Shown: positions 26,901-38,699 of the stretch, piece after piece
Layout of the letters: each line of letters begins with the position of its first letter
Numbering within the stretch: position 1 is the stretch's first letter
NCBI GenBank assembly: GCA_001643675.2
Contig: LSRY02000049.1
Location: 496,001 to 560,000 of the forward strand
Direction: 5' to 3'
Length of the DNA stretch: 64,000 bases
Source of the DNA: Monocercomonoides exilis
Taxonomy: Eukaryota; Preaxostyla; Oxymonadida; Polymastigidae
Program-made: the position numbers and the translations under genes
Notes under the pieces: model-generated
Seen by the model: the letters and a program-made list of their open reading frames with translations, nothing else
Databases searched by the model: none
Told to the model about the DNA's origin: nothing

Positions 26901-27168
26901 AAATAATCTATAACCTACACAATAGACGAAAAATATTATCTCAAAACAATATTTATTGATATTTATTTGAGAAAATTATTCTAGTTCCATATTTAATTTT
27001 TTATTATTATTTTATGGATTGTTTTATATTCCTGAGATGAATGCCGATAATTTTAAGACAACAACAGTATATTCAATATTTTAAAAAATTGCGACACTGA
27101 TTGTCTTGTATTTTTATTCATTTAATTGAACTTTTTTCTTTTCTTTTTTAAAATAGCAACATAAGGTC

Positions 27169-29976
27169 ATGACAGATCATAATACAAATGAACAATATTA
27201 TTTTTGCCGAGATAACAATGACTTTGCATCAATTGATCCAATTTCAAAAGAATTGACTGGCTTTCAGTCACGAATATCTCAATCGACTGATCAACCTTTT
27301 TTTCGAAAATTCGCTCATTCAATACCATTTTCATCGGAAAAGAATTCATTTTCTGTAACTCATTTATCTTCTCAGACATCTTTTCCCTTTATTAAGCAAC
27401 TTACTCAAGGAGCCTATTCAAATTCTCTTTTGACTCAAGAATCAAGATGTTTCCAAGCTCATAACGAAAAGTCTACAGATTTTGGCAAACGTCAAAGTGA
27501 AAATGCTTTCTTATATATTTCGAATCCAAAGAAATTTCTTCATGATGATAAAGAAAAGCTTTTTAACGATGATTCAATAGAGTTAAATGCACAACAATTT
27601 TCATCAGAAAAATCATTGCTTCAAAGTAAAATTCAAGTGCCTTATTCGCATGCCATTGATTCTACTCTTTCGCAAACATCTTCTCCTCATCAGTTGCTAT
27701 CTGTTGAAGATCAGATGAAGCTAACAAATTGCTCATTTTCAAACAGTTCATCTTCATCTTCAAAAGACTGCTCCAGTTATCCCAAAGAAAATGTTTTGAG
27801 AGAAGTGGAACATAAAGGAAAAAGTGACTCGAGCTTCATTTTATGCCCATCTGATGAAGTGCCACCCATTTATCCTTTAATACCAATAGAACAAAAGAAA
27901 TTACTCAAGCCTCAAGAGCCAAAAGAGAAAGCTCTTTATGACAATTACCCAATTAATGATATCATTTCTCCCTCGCTATCAAAAAGTGAAAATAACTTTT
28001 TATCTCTTCTCGATCACTTCGAGAGAGCTGATGAAATAGAAGATGCAGTATCAATCGTATCAGAAGTGAAACGCAAAGCTTCAACTGTTCCTTGCAACGA
28101 TGAAGATCTTCCATACTCTATAAAACATGCAGACATCCTATCTGTTAACTATGCGAAGGAGATTCGGGCAATGTTTGGCGAAAAATTGAGAAAGATTGAA
28201 GAAGAGCGAAAAAATCAAAACGATAAACCGTTCAGACACGAACAATCTTTTGAGCTTTCCTCAAAAGAAGCTTCACATTCTGTTACTTCATCTGAATTCT
28301 CAAAAGAAAACCCGCAAAAATCTTCTTTGCAATGTTCGACATTTGAGCCACCAAAGCAACCTCTAACAAGGCCAGATTCTGTTGGCTCCTTATCATCTGC
28401 ATCTTCAATCACTTCGCAGGATTCGTTGTCGTCTCTGTCTTCCTCTTTGTCAATTGACCAGCACACTGCAGATTCTATAGCTGGGTGGGTGTTTGGAGGA
28501 ATCAGCGTTCAGCCCGTGGCTATTGGGGTACGACTGGAAGACGCAGCGCTCAAACAGACTGAGAACATTGCCAAAGCCGAGGCGCGAATGCTGCTGAACT
28601 GGAAAAGCGAAGACGAGAGAGACGAGCAAAGGGCAGTGGAGCTGAAAGAGGCGAGAAGCAAATTGAAGGAGAAACTGGAGCAGGAAGAGCTGTTTTTTGG
28701 AAAGGGAGACAATTGGCGCTTTCTTCAGCAGGAAATGGAAGAATTGAAAGCAGAAGAGTCAAAATTCAGGGCGAGGCGAAGGAGCATCATCAAATCCCAA
28801 ATCAAAGACGCTGCAAGATTTGCGAAAGAAAAAGGGAAGTGGGTTGAAAAGAACTGGGAGACAAGGAAAGAAGAGCGAATGCTGTGGAACGCTGCGCACA
28901 AGAAATTCGTTGAGAAGATGCTTTTGAAGGACGAAGAGCTCAGCAGAGAAAAAGGAGAGACGATTGAAGAGCTGATTGCACAGTACAAAGACGCAGAGGA
29001 CTTGGGCAACGAAAGCGAGGCTGCGAAATTGAAGCAAAGGATCGCGCAGAAGATGAGAAAGCTCGAAAAGGCAAAGAAGAAGCAGATGATGTCGAGGTGG
29101 GAGAATTTCCTAAAGCACTTCAGGAAGCAGCAGGAGAGGAGATGTAATGAGAATCTGTTGGTTTCGGATTCAGCTGCACAAAACGTATCATATTGCGATG
29201 CACTGACAGACAGTTCCTTGGAATATTTTCAACAAGATGCTCCTTTGTCGTGTTTGTTGTCTGATTCTCATAGTGAAGCAGCTTCTTCAAACAGCAGTTA
29301 TCTTTCACCAACCGGCCAGATTTCTGAGGCACGTGTCGAATCTCAAAATGACTCATTCTTTTTAACTGATGCTACTCCTTCAGAAATCACACAGTTTAAC
29401 GATCAATTTGATTATCCTCATTCAAATTCCACATTATTTTCCGATCAGTGTACTTCAGATAAACCAGAAAATGTTACCGCAGACATGAATATGATTAATG
29501 ATTCGAATGATGAAGATGATCTTCAGCTTCCTTCTCCTCCAAAAACTCCTCCGCCTGCCTTGCCTCCTCAAGCACTGGACGACTGCGCTTCTTTTAATCA
29601 GTCCCTTTCTCCACCAGAAAACACAGCACAAGCTGTTTTGCTGCCTCCCAAGCTGGATCCTCCTCTTCTAACAACACCTTCTGTTCCAAAGATTGATTTG
29701 CCTGTGAAGCCAAAAGAGGAATATGACCCATCTCAGGGACTTCTCCCCACGCCTGCCCAGCCACTACCCCCAGAAAAGTTGGTTGTTTCCTATTCTGCAT
29801 CGAAGCCTGTGGTAATTCCCAAGTCATCGTTTATTGCGTCTCTGAAAGCAGGAATTCATATTCCAGTATTATATCCACCAAACGTGGTGCTGATGAAACC
29901 AAAAGAAGAAGCTCCTCTTTTTTCTGCTCCGTCTCTTTCTCGGGTACCACTTCCTTCCAACTCTGTTACTGATTGA
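27169..29976 (+). CDS. Unnamed coiled-coil family, member 2 (935 aa)
   Basis: Uninterrupted 935-codon frame. The family core is at about 28480-29090 (residues 440-640): VRLEDAALKQTENIAKAEARMLLNWKSED, then RRRSIIKSQIKDAARF, KWVEKNW, EERMLWNAAHKKF and GETIEELIAQYK, followed by a coiled coil rich in Lys/Glu. The first 430 residues are Ser/Gln-rich and probably disordered. The C-terminus is Pro-rich (LPSPPKTPPPALPPQ). The core stands out as more GC-rich than its flanks. An acceptor-like TTAAAATAG just before the ATG leaves room for an upstream non-coding or short coding exon. Unlike members 1, 3 and 4 it is on the plus strand. Function unknown. Confidence 0.8.
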   Translation: MTDHNTNEQYYFCRDNNDFASIDPISKELTGFQSRISQSTDQPFFRKFAHSIPFSSEKNSFSVTHLSSQTSFPFIKQLTQGAYSNSLLTQESRCFQAHNEKSTDFGKRQSENAFLYISNPKKFLHDDKEKLFNDDSIELNAQQFSSEKSLLQSKIQVPYSHAIDSTLSQTSSPHQLLSVEDQMKLTNCSFSNSSSSSSKDCSSYPKENVLREVEHKGKSDSSFILCPSDEVPPIYPLIPIEQKKLLKPQEPKEKALYDNYPINDIISPSLSKSENNFLSLLDHFERADEIEDAVSIVSEVKRKASTVPCNDEDLPYSIKHADILSVNYAKEIRAMFGEKLRKIEEERKNQNDKPFRHEQSFELSSKEASHSVTSSEFSKENPQKSSLQCSTFEPPKQPLTRPDSVGSLSSASSITSQDSLSSLSSSLSIDQHTADSIAGWVFGGISVQPVAIGVRLEDAALKQTENIAKAEARMLLNWKSEDERDEQRAVELKEARSKLKEKLEQEELFFGKGDNWRFLQQEMEELKAEESKFRARRRSIIKSQIKDAARFAKEKGKWVEKNWETRKEERMLWNAAHKKFVEKMLLKDEELSREKGETIEELIAQYKDAEDLGNESEAAKLKQRIAQKMRKLEKAKKKQMMSRWENFLKHFRKQQERRCNENLLVSDSAAQNVSYCDALTDSSLEYFQQDAPLSCLLSDSHSEAASSNSSYLSPTGQISEARVESQNDSFFLTDATPSEITQFNDQFDYPHSNSTLFSDQCTSDKPENVTADMNMINDSNDEDDLQLPSPPKTPPPALPPQALDDCASFNQSLSPPENTAQAVLLPPKLDPPLLTTPSVPKIDLPVKPKEEYDPSQGLLPTPAQPLPPEKLVVSYSASKPVVIPKSSFIASLKAGIHIPVLYPPNVVLMKPKEEAPLFSAPSLSRVPLPSNSVTD

Positions 29977-30257
29977 CCAAAAAAATATGCGTTCTTCTAT
30001 ATCATTCGACTTCGTTTATTTTAAATAATTTTCTGTAAAAAAAGAAAATTTTTGATTTTCGCTTTATTTTGCTTAAATACCAATTCAATTGCTCAAATTT
30101 TACAAATAAATCTTGTAATAACTTTAAGCAAATTTTAGGGATGAATCACTTTTAAAAATGAAAAGTTGGACCTTTTTTTAATTTTTTTGAATGTTTTTCA
30201 AATGAAAAGTTGATCTGAAGTATACTTTAAACAAGAACAGTTATCTTTAAACACAAA

Positions 30258-31498
30258 ATGGCAGAAGAAGAAGAACAAGAAGAAATTGACCCGCAAAAAA
30301 AGTTGGGCGTTTATGAAGGAGGAAGAGATGAGGGTACAGGAGGTTTGATACGGATTACAGTTTCCTATTTTTAAAAAAAAATAATTTTCCTTGACTCTTT
30401 TCACGAACTGTCAAATCAAACAGAAAGGCAAGGATATGGCATAAATAGATTTCCAAATGGAGATATATTTAAGGGAGAATATGTTAAGGGGAAGAGAGAG
30501 GGGCCAGGAAAGTATTTCTGGAAAGATCCAATTGCAAAGTACACCGGTACGTATTCTGCACACAAAAAGGAAGGCTACGGTGTTATGAAATATCCAGATG
30601 GATCTATATATGATGGTTAGCTTCTTTTTTTGCAAAATTGTTTAGAAATTAACAATCATATTTCAGGATACTTCCATGAAGGAAAAAGGCATGGCCAAGG
30701 AAAATATACTTATCCAAATGGAGACACATATGAAGGCGACTGGGAAAATGGAAAGAAACACGGAAAAGGAGTTTTCACGATTAAGTCTGAAAACAGCAAG
30801 GTTTGAAAAACTTAAATTTTTTGATATTCACATTTTTTTTTGAAATGATACCGTTATAAGTATATTGGAATCTGGAAAGTTGGACAAATAATACGTGGGG
30901 TTTGGGAAATAAAGGACGGAACGTACTATGCAGGAAAATTTGAAAAGCAACGACCAAACATTGAGGGGAAATATGTGATGGTGAGCGGAAATGTTGTTTC
31001 TGGTTCATTCAAGGAAGAAACAAAAACCATCGAAGTTCCTGTTTGCACTTTATTTTATGACTTTAGTTTAAAAAAGATTTTTTTTCCATTTCTCATTCAA
31101 GGTTGAGGAGGAGAAAAAACTGACAGCAGAAGAAGGTGGCGAAGAAGAAGAGGAAGAAAGGAGAGAGCCAACAATGAAAAAAGTTGAAAAGATAACGCTA
31201 AGGCAATTCATTCCTAGCGGATTTTCAATGGCAACTCAAGAAGTGTGAGAATTCATTTATTCGGCATTGGTTAAATGTTAAATTTTTTCGACATTTTCAT
31301 TGAATGAAAAAACGACTTTTCTTATTTGACTTTGCTTTTGCTTCTTCTTTTCTTTCAATTTTATTTTAGTCAATCGCAGCCGATCACGACATTGAGGTTG
31401 TTGAAGGAGAACTGTACGTCCCTCCAGAAGAGACTAAACCGAAAAGAGAAGGTGAAGAAGGAGAGGAAGAGGAAGAAGGAGCAGAAGAAGAATCTTAA
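30258..31498 (+). CDS. RSPH1: MORN-repeat protein, radial spoke head 1 (RSPH1) like, six exons
   Basis: RSPH1 is part of the radial spoke head in motile axonemes. Exons are 30258-30342, 30424-30615, 30667-30800, 30861-31040, 31102-31242 and 31370-31498. Every junction keeps the phase and gives 286 aa. Six MORN repeats span residues about 20-165, for example GYGVMKYPDGSIYDG and GQGKYTYPNGDTYEG. The opening YEGGRDEGTGERQGYG matches the start of RSPH1 proteins closely. The C-terminus is acidic (EEGEEEEEGAEEES). Introns are 51-127 nt, with donors GTTTG, GTTAG and GTGTG. It implies a flagellated cell. Other MORN proteins are the alternative, but the N-terminal motif and length favour RSPH1. Confidence 0.8.
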
Positions 31499-31793
31499 AA
31501 AGATTATATTAAATTCACGTTAAATTTTAATTTAAGTTTATATAATATTAAATAATAATATTTTTAAACTAATTGAATTTTTTTTAAAAAAATATTTTTG
31601 TGAAAAAAGTTTAAACGTTTAAATAGACGCGGAACAAAACGCCTAACAATTAGTATACAAAAAGGGTAAATAATTGAAAATTTCAGATGAACAGTTTATT
31701 TCCTAAATCTGGTCTTGAAGAGCAGTAATGGGATTGGTATGATCATTTCCCTTTACATATTTATTCTCAGGTTAACTCAGAAAAAGACTTGAA

Positions 31794-32597
31794 ATGTTCG
31801 GACAAGTGGAAACATATGTTGAAAAAGATTGCGAGATATGTTCTTTTTCGTCCAATGCAGAGGAGCAGTGCGCATTGAGAAGGTGTGGATGTTTTGCTTT
31901 TCTGTGACCATTTTTCAATTTGAAATGGCTTTTGTGTTTTGATTGTTTTTTATCTTAAAAATGCTTGTTTGCGCAATTGCTCGCTGCGTTTACGTGGATT
32001 ATTGTGGCTGGTGCTTTCTTCTCCATTTTTTGTAGAAAGGAGCTTTTTGCAGATAAAGAGCGAAAAGAGGGTTTGCAAGCGAAGTGGACGGCCACAGTCG
32101 AGCGCGCTGCAGGGGAAGAGGAGATCAGGAGAACGAGCAAGGCGATGATGGAGACACTGGGGAGGAGTGTTGGGGAGTATGTGGAGAAGGACGGGACGCT
32201 GAGTGCGGCAGGAGAGGAAGAGCTGAAGCGCGTGGAGCAGTTCCTGCGGTTTGTGCGGGGGATGTCGGGGCTGACGTCAGGGGAGCTGGCGCAGGGGCTG
32301 GTTCTCCTGGAGCGGGTGGTGGAGTGGGATATAGCGGAGAAGGCGGAGCAGCGGACAGGGTCTGTGGCGATAAGCACAGTTGGGACACTCCTTCTGTGCT
32401 GTGTGGTGGTGGCTGAGAAGATGAACAGGGATCGACCGCTGTCGAACGGGGCATTCAGTCGGAGCCTGGGGCTGGAGTGCAGCGTGCTGAATGCGTCAGA
32501 GCGGATCTTCCTGGGGTGTGTTGGGCATCGGTGTGTTGTGGAGGCAGAGGAGTTCTGGGAGGAGTGCCACAGAGTGTTCGGGTGGGACTGTGCTTAA
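31794..32597 (+). CDS. Small cyclin-box protein (PHO80/cyclin-P/U-like), 216 aa
   Basis: Exons are 31794-31882 and 32036-32597 with a 153-nt intron (GTGTGG to TTTGTAG). Residues about 95-205 fit a single cyclin box: GELAQGLVLLERVVE (first helices), then VGTLLLCCVVVAEKMNRDRPLSN with the KxxxD-like block, then SRSLGLECSVLNASERIFL and HRCVVEAEEFWEEC. Cyclins of this small type bind a CDK in phosphate or cell-cycle signalling. The gene sits 295 bp after the RSPH1-like gene on the same strand. Exon 2 is more GC-rich than its neighbours. The family assignment rests on pattern only, so treat the subtype as tentative. Confidence 0.65.
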
Positions 32598-33553
32598 GAC
32601 TCCGCTGTGCTGGTGCCTTGGCTAATAAGAACAAATGCCGACTGTTGGATGATTTTGTGAAGCATGTTGGGTGCAAATCAACTCATTGCTGTGAAATCTG
32701 TAAAGTCAAACCAGAAAAAGGATGTGAGTGTTGGAAGCATAGCAGTCATTCCAGCATCACTCTGGAGCTGTAGATTTGGCTCAGGCTTCAAAGAGCACCG
32801 TGCCGTGAAGCATACTTATATGTTCGCTCCTTTTCGCATTGTTATTTATAAAAATTGAAATTATTATTATTATTGAAATTATGTTTGGATTTGTATTAGA
32901 GTTTATGTTTTGTTATTGTGTTTGTATTTGCGTTTGCTTTTGTGGTTGAGGGGGTTTATTCATTAGATTTCGAATCTTTATTTGATTTGAGTGTATTATT
33001 ATGTTATGTTATGTTATGTTGTGTTATGTTGTGTTTTCTTCTGAATATCATTTTGCGTGTTCTGTTTCGATGCAATTGTGCTTTCAGTTCATTTGCATCA
33101 GACTTTCTCCATTTGAATTGTTTTGTTTTGTTTTTTTTGTTCAGTTTAAGCTTTTGCGTTTTTGCATTGCTTTTTCTTCAGTTTTTATGGACGCTTTATG
33201 TTTTTTTGTGTGCTTCCATTTTTCTTTGCTTTGGGCTTTTATCAACAAGCTTTTTGTTTACAAAATAATGAATTTTACATATTGCATCCATAAGCAAAAA
33301 ATCTCAGAGTTTTTCAAAATAGTTTTCACTATTAAACGATTATTTAAACAAAAGGAGAATGAAAACATTATCGAATAATTAATGCATCTTTTTTGGGTCT
33401 TGCACAATGGTTGATAAAAAGAGATCAATTTTCGAAGAGAAAACGCATTCTCATTGACTCGTTGAAATATGAAAAACAATTAGTTATTGTTACAATCATC
33501 AAAATGAAAAGATACCGATTATAGAAGAAGCTATTCAAGATGAATTAATGAGA

Positions 33554-36087
33554 TTAATAAGCGATATTTATTAATTGTTTCATCCACATTGATTTTTCAA
33601 ATAAGAATGTCGATTTCTTTTGATTCTTCCATTGAATAAAAGAAATCACTGACACTCTCAATGAGGATACAGATTTTGAAGATGGATCACTTGAGATAAA
33701 ATGAGGATCAATTATCACAAAAACAGTTTTTCCGTTCGTTATATTCCTCGCATATGAGCAATCCCCGTTAATTCTTTCAGAAAAATGCTCAAATTGTGCA
33801 AAAGGTGTAACGATTGAATGTTGAAGTTGAATCCGCTTTATTAATATTGCGCTTTCATCAATCAAAACAGCGTTGATCCCTTTTCTTCGCAACCTCTTTT
33901 CTTTTCTTTGATTCGAGGTTTTATCGCAGAATCTTTGCCCTAATTCCATTGGATCAATGATGTAATCAGAAACATCATGAATGTCAAATGTATCACTTTT
34001 TGGTTGAGGAAGAAAGACAACCGCATTTTCTTCTTCGTTCCCTTCCATTGAAAAATCTATTTAAAAAATGAGAAAAATAAGGATTAATTAAAAAATTTGA
34101 TGCATCATACCAAAAGATGAAAAATATTCGCTCGGTAATGTTGATAATTTTTGACGTTGATATGAATAAGAGCGAATAGCATGGGATAATTTCGCAGAAT
34201 CATCCACAGTCTTTGCAAGCGCTAAAAAATTTGAAGTTGGAAAGGACGATTCTGTTGCAGACAAAGCTCTATGAAATAATGACCCTTTTGAAAGCTGTTC
34301 ATTGACTGCTTGATTTTCTGATTTTCGCACAGAATAAGAAGGATTTTCAATCACACTTGAAAAAGCTCCAAAGCGAATGGATTGATTTGGATATGGAAAT
34401 TCAAGATAATTATTCTCTAACAAAGCTTTGCCCGTAAACATTTTCGAGCTGTAAGATGGAAGATAACGTCCATCCTTCACATTTGTAGAAGACGAAGAAA
34501 AACAATCTTCTGAAACTGTTTGATTATTCTTTTCACATGTCGAATTATCAAAATCACAGTAATGTCCTTTGCTTTCATTGTGTAATTTTTCATTCCGTAA
34601 TGAGATGCTATCGTCTTCGTTGTAATATACACCATTTTTGAACATTGCGTCATATCGCTCAATATCTGTCATTTCATGTTCTCGCTCTTTCTTATCAATT
34701 TTCTTTTCTTTCTTGATAATTAGCTTTTCGAGTTCTTCTTTCTTTTGTCCTTCCAATCCACACTCCAACATCTCCAACAACATTCTTTTCAACTCTTCTA
34801 TCGTCTGACTGCTTTGATTATTCTTCATAATATCTTCATTTTCTTCTGTATTTTCGTTTTTTATTGTGACCCTTTTTTCTGCTTCTTTCCACATTCTTTC
34901 TTCTTCATCATCAATAATCCAATCTTTACTCACCCATTCTCTAAATACCTTCCAAAATTGCTTAGCTTCTTTTATTTGATGCCTGACAACTTCTTTGCGA
35001 TAAGAATCAATTGCCTTTTTTGAAGTACTGTCCTTTGATCGATCATTATGTTCGCAAGTGCTTTCAGATCCTTCAACTTCTGCTTCCTTTTCTGTAATTG
35101 TCTTTGCTATAGCCTCGCTTTTGTTTGTCTTTCGTATCATGTTTCTATGCATATCGGCCATGTCTTGTTCTTTCCACTTTATCAAAAGTCCTTCTTTTGT
35201 AACGTCACGAATACGAGATGTTAATCTGCCATCCTCTTCAAAATCAATGTCAAATGAAATTTTTTGACTTTTGAGGGAAATAGGGTTCCATTTAACAACA
35301 TCTATTTCAGTAAGTAGCTCAGGATGCAATGTTTGTTGAATGCCAATACCATTTTGATTAAAATTATTTTGTTGATTTTTTTCTTGTGATGCTGTTTTTT
35401 CTTTGTTCGGGCACGTTTTTTTGTGTTCAATCATCAAGTTTTTATCATTCGAAAATTTAAATTCCAAATATTCAACATTATCAGATTTTTCACATTCAGA
35501 TAAAAAGGATTTTCCGTATTCTTCCATTTTCCCTTCTAAATGCAATAATTTTTCGTCTGAAGCAATTTTCTCAATTTCTAAGAAAGTTGAATGCGGTTTA
35601 TGCAAATACATAGAATCGACTATTGACGTGTATTTCATTTGAGAGCAACTGTCTCCTAATGATGATTTTTTTTCTAAATAAACAATATCATCATTAGCTG
35701 TCTTCTCTTGAATCGATGGATAAGATTTTGTTGGGGGATTGCCCTTGCAATTAATTGAACAAAAACTTTTGCTTCCATTTTTATGAAAAGTTTTTATTAT
35801 TCTTTGGGTTATTTTTGGAAAGGACGAAGGAATTTCTGTTGATTTAACATTTTTTGTAAATTGAGAGAAATGCTTTGTATTAGCAGCTGCTCCAAAATAT
35901 CTCAAAGATTTGTTGTTAGCTGCATCATCGCAAGCATCAAAAGGAATTGAAGAAATTGATGAAGAGTTCCAAGAAGAAATTGCTTTGTGATGATTTGAAT
36001 CACCGCTTGTGAAAGTTGTAGGAAAAGATTCTACATCTTTATAATAAAGTGCACTGGATGCGCAAAGTGAAGACTCCATGCTCTTTT
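33554..36087 (-). CDS. Unnamed coiled-coil family, member 3 (at least 823 aa)
   Basis: Exons are 36079(or 36087)-34111 and 34056-33554. A 54-nt intron (GTATGA to TTAAATAG) removes the TAA that would otherwise end the first frame at 34088, and the phase fits exactly (…EYFSSF then DFSMEGNEEENAVVF). The family core lies at about 35270-34690: FDIDFEEDGRLTSRI, IKWKEQDMAD, VVRHQIKEAKQFW, EWVSKDWIIDDEEERMW, TIEELKRML. An acceptor-like CTTTCAG before AAAAGAGCATG suggests a further 5' exon that I could not place. Flanks are Ser-rich. Members 3 and 4 are the most alike and lie in tandem, 485 bp apart. Function unknown. Confidence 0.75.
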
Positions 36088-36572
36088 CTGAAAGTAATAA
36101 AACAAATATTTAATAATTAATGAAATTTCATCAAATAATATTAAGGGGCAAAAAATCTTGTCAATCATTTGGAACAAAATTTTTTGTTTTATGAATTTTG
36201 TTCCACACAGTTCTTTAAAAGATTTTTTTCGATTTTTTAAATTTCAATATGAAATATTGCACGATAATGTTAGAATGATAATCATTCGATTGCAGAAAAT
36301 GTTTGGAACAAATCTTTGAATTTTATATAAATGAAAAAATTTTGTCCCATTTATCAAAAAATAATTGTTATTAAGTTTGCTATATTAATCGAGAATAACA
36401 ATGAAGAAACAAACAAACAAATATAAAAAGAAATCATTAGAGCAATTCTCACAAAAATTATTCAAAGTGATTTCAAATCAGAGCAAAGATAAAAAATACA
36501 AATTAATTTTTATTAAACAATGAAGTTCTTAACAAATAATGATGATATAAAGATAAATCAAAAATCATTTAT

Positions 36573-38699
36573 TTACTTTCTAAATTGTTTTCTACTCGTC
36601 AAAATTGGATTTAACCAAATAACGATTGATTGTATTCTCTTGACTTCTTCAACCAACTGAATGTGATTTTGCAGCCGATGGTTATTCTTCCGAGAGCTGA
36701 AAAATCGATTATCAAACCTTCTCAGCACTTCGGCCTCGTCAATTTTGAGTCCTCTTTCAATGTTGCTATCATGCTCCAAAAGATTTTCAACATTAATAAC
36801 TTTCACCAAAGAAGCATCATCCTCATGATTTTCACGAATTGTTGAAAGAAGTGAATGACTTATGAAAGAAATACTTTCCTCATTTGGCTTGTTCCTTGAA
36901 TCAAAACATGGTGCCTCATGATCAGACAAAGAATGTGAAGAAGGTGGAATTAACAAAGATTGGCGAAATTTTTGAACGCTTGAATGCAATTTTGACGATG
37001 AATGAGGAGATGACTGAATATTCACTGAGAATGGAAAGGGAATATCAAGTGAAGATTCCTTCTCAACAGAAGAAGCCATCGCAGGTGTTGACGTTTGCTG
37101 ACAAAAGACAGGAAATATTGAGGCATGCTCGTTCTGAGATACGTTCTCTAAGTTGTGAAGAAATAAGAAAGGCGATGTGTTTTTCTCTTGTGAAGGAACA
37201 ATTTCTTCATTTGAATGCGGATATTGTGAAATATTTAACTGATTCAGTGGTTCATTTTTCGATCTTTCTTCAAGCTCATCAACCGCATCACAGCTCATAT
37301 CTCCTTCACATTCAGCATAATGATCCAGCATGCTTGCTTGTGAGCTAAATCTTTTATCTCCGTTTTTTTGCTTGTTAACATTTACATCTGGAAACCAGCC
37401 ATATCGTTTCTTCCCTTTCGCACTGCGCTTCTGGTCTTCTTCCAAATAACGATCCAAAACAGAAACAGCTTCATTCTTTTCTCCTTTCTCTTGTCTTCGC
37501 TCTATTCTGGCAATTTCCTTTTCGAGTTCCTCTTTCTCTTTTCCATCCAAGCCATGCTCAGATATTTCTAAAAGCATCCCTTTCAGTTCTTCAATTGTGT
37601 GATTGCTTTGTTGAATTTCTATGCCTTCCTCTTGAGCTTCAACATTTTCCTTCACCACAATCTTCTTCTCTGCCTCTTCCCACATTTTCTCTTCCTCTTC
37701 ATCTATCATCCAGCTCTTTTTGACCCATTCCCCAAACAACCTTTGGTGATCTTTAGCTGCTTTGATCTGCATTTTTGTAAGTGTTCTCCTCTTTTTCTTC
37801 CATCTATCCATTTTTTCAATGTCTTCCTGAATTACTTCGTTGCAACTGCTTTTAATTATTTCTTTGTTTTCGCTTTTTTCATTATTCCCACTGTCATCTG
37901 CATTTAAGTTCCCGCTTTGATGATTCAATGGAATTGCGAAAGTTGGTTTTGAGGCTGATAGTATCGCATCTTCTTCTTGCCAAAAAGAAAGAAGCGCATT
38001 TTTCTTTGCTTCTGCAATGCGCGAATGTTTGACGCCTTCCCTTTCGACCTGCACATCATATGATAATTCTCTGTCAGGCGGAAGCAAAGTGTAATAAGAA
38101 ACTGGTCTCTCAAAACAAGTGTTTAGCGTAGAATGAACAGAAATTGAAGACGCAGAAGAAGCATCTGATTCACAATCGTTTTCTTTAATATCGCAATCAA
38201 TATTCACGTCATTTTTTAGCGAGTGGCTTGACTCTGAAATGATCTCGGAACTGTGCGCCTGCGAAGAAAAGTCTAAATATTCTGATTTCAAATAATTGGA
38301 TGAAGGTTGATGAATTTTAAAGATTCTCTGAGTCCTCACGCTTGAAGTATTATTTTTTGAAGATGTAGCTTCATCCTTTATGATGGTTGAAAAAAATATG
38401 TTTTGCTTTAGCTTTTTATGTAGTGTTGATTTTTTGCTTTCAAAAGCAATCCGAGATTCTGCATTCTTTTCAATAGATGAAAATTGAAACTGTGGAAACG
38501 AATGCTTATTGACTTTAATTGCATTTACGTAAAAAGGAGAAGAGGATTTTGTTGGTGAAATAACTGAAAAATGTTCTGGTTGATAAACATCTGACTGGGA
38601 AGTATAGTGTGCTGTTGAACTTTCAGCACTTTGCGTTTGAAATTTAATTAAAGTATTTTTTGAAAAATCCTTTGAAAAAATTGTCCTTTCCTGAATATT
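36573..38699 (-). CDS. Unnamed coiled-coil family, member 4 (at least 708 aa)
   Basis: The frame is open from an acceptor-like TTATTAG at 38701-38700 to a TAA at 36573, with no convincing first Met; a short upstream exon is likely, as in member 1. The family core lies at about 38070-37480: YDVQVEREGVKHSRIAEAKK, SFWQEED, KKRRTLTKMQIKAAKDH, EWVKKSWMIDEEEEKMW, TIEELKGML, then a Glu/Lys coiled coil. The rest is Ser-rich and probably disordered. It shares strand and layout with member 3 just downstream. Function unknown. Confidence 0.75.
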   Translation of the reverse strand, partial: NIQERTIFSKDFSKNTLIKFQTQSAESSTAHYTSQSDVYQPEHFSVISPTKSSSPFYVNAIKVNKHSFPQFQFSSIEKNAESRIAFESKKSTLHKKLKQNIFFSTIIKDEATSSKNNTSSVRTQRIFKIHQPSSNYLKSEYLDFSSQAHSSEIISESSHSLKNDVNIDCDIKENDCESDASSASSISVHSTLNTCFERPVSYYTLLPPDRELSYDVQVEREGVKHSRIAEAKKNALLSFWQEEDAILSASKPTFAIPLNHQSGNLNADDSGNNEKSENKEIIKSSCNEVIQEDIEKMDRWKKKRRTLTKMQIKAAKDHQRLFGEWVKKSWMIDEEEEKMWEEAEKKIVVKENVEAQEEGIEIQQSNHTIEELKGMLLEISEHGLDGKEKEELEKEIARIERRQEKGEKNEAVSVLDRYLEEDQKRSAKGKKRYGWFPDVNVNKQKNGDKRFSSQASMLDHYAECEGDMSCDAVDELEERSKNEPLNQLNISQYPHSNEEIVPSQEKNTSPFLFLHNLENVSQNEHASIFPVFCQQTSTPAMASSVEKESSLDIPFPFSVNIQSSPHSSSKLHSSVQKFRQSLLIPPSSHSLSDHEAPCFDSRNKPNEESISFISHSLLSTIRENHEDDASLVKVINVENLLEHDSNIERGLKIDEAEVLRRFDNRFFSSRKNNHRLQNHIQLVEEVKRIQSIVIWLNPILTSRKQFRK

